A stretch of DNA of 6,195 nt, from the NCBI GenBank assembly GCA_041695045.1, contig JBGFRR010000163.1, positions 1-6,195 of the forward strand. The letters run 5' to 3'. The position numbers and the translations under genes are program-made. The stretch's first letter is position 1; each line of letters begins with the position of its first letter. Below are positions 4,551-6,195 of this stretch, in pieces. The notes under the pieces were generated by a model. It searched no databases. It worked only from the letters and a program-made list of their open reading frames with translations, and was not told where the DNA came from. Source of the DNA: JBGFRR01 sp041695045 (GTDB lineage Bacteria; Bacteroidota; Ignavibacteria; UBA10030).

Positions 4551-5546
4551 ATGCAGACGCTGATCATCATCCTTCTCGGCATTGCGGTAATAGCGATGCC
4601 GGTTCTCGCGCAGGATAGCTCCACGCTCCTCTGCTCCTCCTGCAAACAGCCGAACAACCCGGAAAACAACTTCTGCACGTCCTGCGGCAAAGAGTTGAGC
4701 GATGAGACGGTGGAGCTTGTGGACAAACAGCCATTCACCTTCCGTGAACCGAGTCGGCTCTTCTCCGTGCCAAGCGCCACGGTGATTCCGGAGTTGGCCA
4801 TCGGCATGACGTTGGGGAATTCCTTCGGCCAGCAGGAGCCGCAATCGTTTCTTGGTACTGCCAGTATCGGCATCGGGAATGTTGCCGAGCTTGAGCTGAA
4901 CACCGGCGGCATGGTGGGCAACATCATCGCCGGAACGACGAGGATGAGCACCTGGGCTTTCAAGGTGCAGGTCTTTTCCGGAAGCGAGGAATGGCCGATG
5001 GCGGCGCTCTCGCTCCGCAGCTCGAACGACTGGGATGAGGCGCAATTTGATGGAGAAGTGCTTCGAACCTCGGCCGACGGGCTGTACCGCGAAGGGCTCC
5101 GGTGGTTAGATTACCAAATGCGTCTTACCACAGCGTCGCTGTCGCTGACAAAGCCACTCATGCCCCATGCGACGGCGAGCGTGAACATCGGGTATTCCGA
5201 CGTTCGCTACAGAAACGTCTATTCACGCTGGGTCGGGAACGACGGTAGATACGCTCCGGACGTAGCACGCAAGAGCCAATTCCAGTATGGAGCGGGCGTA
5301 GCCATTGCGCTCAACCCACGCACCAAAGTTATTGCCGAAGCGCAGACGATTCCGTTCTTCGATGTAAACGTCGCGAACCGGGAGTTGGTCTTGAAGCACA
5401 TGTACGTTGGCGCGGCGGGCATTCGGTTCGCGTTAAGTCGGGCTTTCACGCTCGATAGCGGCATCCGTTACCAGAGCAACTTCATAGGACTCGCCGATAC
5501 ACAGGTCCGCGTGGCCTTGAACGGGATTTTTGTGATACCGATGTGA
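4551..5546 (+). CDS. Exported zinc-ribbon protein with a predicted outer-membrane beta-barrel
   Basis: 331 residues; the start is supported by AAAGGA 7 nt upstream. Residues 1-20 are a signal peptide (VLA-Q cleavage site). A zinc ribbon follows directly: C28-x2-C31, ten residues, C42-x2-C45, the same spacing as in the preceding gene. From about residue 75 to the end the sequence alternates polar and hydrophobic residues with Gly/Tyr/Arg turns, for example SVNIGYSDVRYRN, QYGAGVAIALNP and VGAAGIRFALS, and it closes with a strand-like VRVALNGIFVIPM. This is what an outer-membrane beta-barrel of roughly 12 strands looks like, although the last residue is Met rather than the common Phe. The 23-nt gap to the upstream gene implies one transcript. 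A plausible picture is a barrel with a periplasmic metal- or protein-binding ribbon that works with the anchored ribbon protein. No specific family recognised; the barrel is inferred from the pattern only. Confidence 0.8.
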   Translation: MQTLIIILLGIAVIAMPVLAQDSSTLLCSSCKQPNNPENNFCTSCGKELSDETVELVDKQPFTFREPSRLFSVPSATVIPELAIGMTLGNSFGQQEPQSFLGTASIGIGNVAELELNTGGMVGNIIAGTTRMSTWAFKVQVFSGSEEWPMAALSLRSSNDWDEAQFDGEVLRTSADGLYREGLRWLDYQMRLTTASLSLTKPLMPHATASVNIGYSDVRYRNVYSRWVGNDGRYAPDVARKSQFQYGAGVAIALNPRTKVIAEAQTIPFFDVNVANRELVLKHMYVGAAGIRFALSRAFTLDSGIRYQSNFIGLADTQVRVALNGIFVIPM

Positions 5547-5581
5547 GTTGAGGAGACACTTGCAGTGTTCGTGTGCGTCTG

Positions 5582-6127
5582 CTATCGTAGCAGGTGTCTT
5601 CTCAGAATTTTCAGCGCGCGGGTGATTTGATTCTCGACCGTCTTTGGGCTGATGCCTAAATGTTCGCTTATCTCGTTGTGCGACATCCCCTCCATCCTGC
5701 TGAGCAGGAAAATTTCGCGACACTTCGTCGGCAGTTTTGTCCTGACCACCTCGGCTAGTTTCTCTTCCAGCAAGGTCCGTTGCAGCGATTCATCAGGATC
5801 GTCTCCGCCCGTCTGCACAACGGTCGGCTCCAGTCGTTTTCGCACCGCCTGGTGCTTCGCGTGGTCGAGCACAAGATTTCGGCTGATCCGGAACAGTAAA
5901 GCGAGAAAGGGAAGGTTCGGCTGGAGGGAAGTTCGGTGGGTCCAGACGCGCACGAACGTTTCCTGAACAATGTCGTGCGCTGTATCGACATCGTGAAGCG
6001 AATGCAGGACATTACGGAACAAAATCGGCTGATACTTCTCGAACAGAAGTCGAAACGCCTCCTGGTCAGACACCCGCAGGCGCTCAATAAGCAGCGCGTC
6101 GCTTTCGATGGGCGTTAACTGTTTCAT
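5582..6127 (-). CDS. ECF-family RNA polymerase sigma factor
   Basis: 181 residues, normal length for a group-IV sigma factor. Region 2 (about 24-92) includes the core-binding and -10 recognition helices with DIVQETFVRVW at 52-62. Region 4 (about 124-178) has the helix-turn-helix MSHNEISEHLGISPKTVEN that reads the -35 box. No region 1 or 3 is present, which defines the ECF type. The general character resembles the Bacteroidota ECF factors that work with FecR-like anti-sigma factors. Usually the anti-sigma gene follows the sigma gene, but here the next gene downstream points the other way and ends 35 bp away, so the regulator must be elsewhere or to the right of the window. No ribosome site stands before the ATG, and a promoter element lies only 7 bp upstream of it. 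No other in-frame ATG exists near the start. Confidence 0.95.
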   Translation of the reverse strand: MKQLTPIESDALLIERLRVSDQEAFRLLFEKYQPILFRNVLHSLHDVDTAHDIVQETFVRVWTHRTSLQPNLPFLALLFRISRNLVLDHAKHQAVRKRLEPTVVQTGGDDPDESLQRTLLEEKLAEVVRTKLPTKCREIFLLSRMEGMSHNEISEHLGISPKTVENQITRALKILRRHLLR

Positions 6128-6134
6128 TCTATTA

Positions 6135-6142
6135 CAAATATA
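6135..6142 (-). promoter_or_regulatory. Bacteroidota-type -7 element of the sigma factor gene
   Basis: On the minus strand this reads TATATTTG, an exact fit to the TAnnTTTG element used by the Bacteroidota housekeeping sigma factor. A start 4-6 nt beyond it would fall near 6130, only a few bases before the sigma-factor ATG at 6127, so the transcript would have almost no leader. No clear -33 TTG partner was seen at the usual distance. Confidence 0.45.
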
Positions 6143-6163
6143 GCAATTTTCCTTCGGTGGTTT

Positions 6164-6178
6164 GGGGGTATAAGGGGG
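6164..6178. repeat. Short G5 direct repeat upstream of the sigma factor gene
   Basis: GGGGG at 6164-6168 and at 6174-6178 are each followed by a similar T/A-rich run (TATAA and TGATAA), giving a 10-nt spacing, one helical turn. It lies about 25-40 bp upstream of the TATATTTG element, where an activator would bind. Direct repeats at one-turn spacing can be regulator sites, but two copies of a G run are weak evidence. Confidence 0.25.
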
Positions 6179-6195
6179 TGATAATCGTTATTACT

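Noticed and set aside
4422..5045. Minus-strand open frame of 207 codons opposite the zinc-ribbon genes
   Set aside because: It spans the antisense of two genes that each have a ribosome site, a signal peptide and a cysteine motif; its own translation is Arg/His-rich without a domain.
5556..5568. Hairpin ACACT-TGC-AGTGT between the convergent barrel and sigma genes as a terminator
   Set aside because: The position is right, but the stem has only five pairs and no T-run follows on either strand.

Overview
The window looks like part of a Gram-negative chromosome from the FCB group (Bacteroidota/Chlorobiota/Ignavibacteriota-like). This is an inference. It rests on a TATATTTG element upstream of the ECF sigma gene, which fits the Bacteroidota-type TAnnTTTG -7 motif, on an exported protein with an outer-membrane beta-barrel-like region, and on a homoserine-kinase remnant of the short GHMP type. 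No RNA gene, CRISPR array, insertion sequence or integrase was recognised.

Left third (about 100-1880, minus strand): a compact locus reads leftward from a good promoter at 1849-1876. The gene order is a 54-residue single-pass membrane protein, a thioredoxin/TlpA-like protein with a CPHC active site, a membrane-anchored C39 cysteine peptidase, a 337-bp spacer, and a 76-residue precursor peptide. The precursor carries a Sec-type signal peptide and, 10 residues further on, a textbook double-glycine leader (LSQVEMQIVAGG). The predicted product is a hydrophobic, Gly/Ala-rich 33-residue peptide with two cysteines. No ABC transporter is present. The likely logic is Sec export, cleavage outside the cytoplasm by the anchored C39 peptidase, and disulfide handling by the CPHC protein. 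This is the most unusual system here. Its promoter has a C8 run in the -35/-10 spacer, a possible phase-variation switch. The spacer before the precursor gene holds a 12-bp imperfect hairpin and a long degenerate 7-nt repeat array.

Middle (1880-4030): a decayed 5' fragment of thrB (homoserine kinase) on the plus strand ends 15 bp from the tail of a complete, exported M19 membrane dipeptidase on the minus strand. Both lesions in thrB coincide with small inverted repeats. About 480 bp upstream of the dipeptidase hold no convincing gene but contain a 22-bp near-perfect palindrome.

Right third (4030-6195): a TTGACA-17-TACCAT promoter drives two plus-strand genes. Both encode a signal peptide followed at once by a four-cysteine zinc ribbon with identical spacing. 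The first ends in a C-terminal membrane helix, and the second continues into a predicted outer-membrane beta-barrel. Converging on them is an ECF sigma factor gene with no anti-sigma gene downstream and a promoter so close to the ATG that its mRNA may be nearly leaderless.
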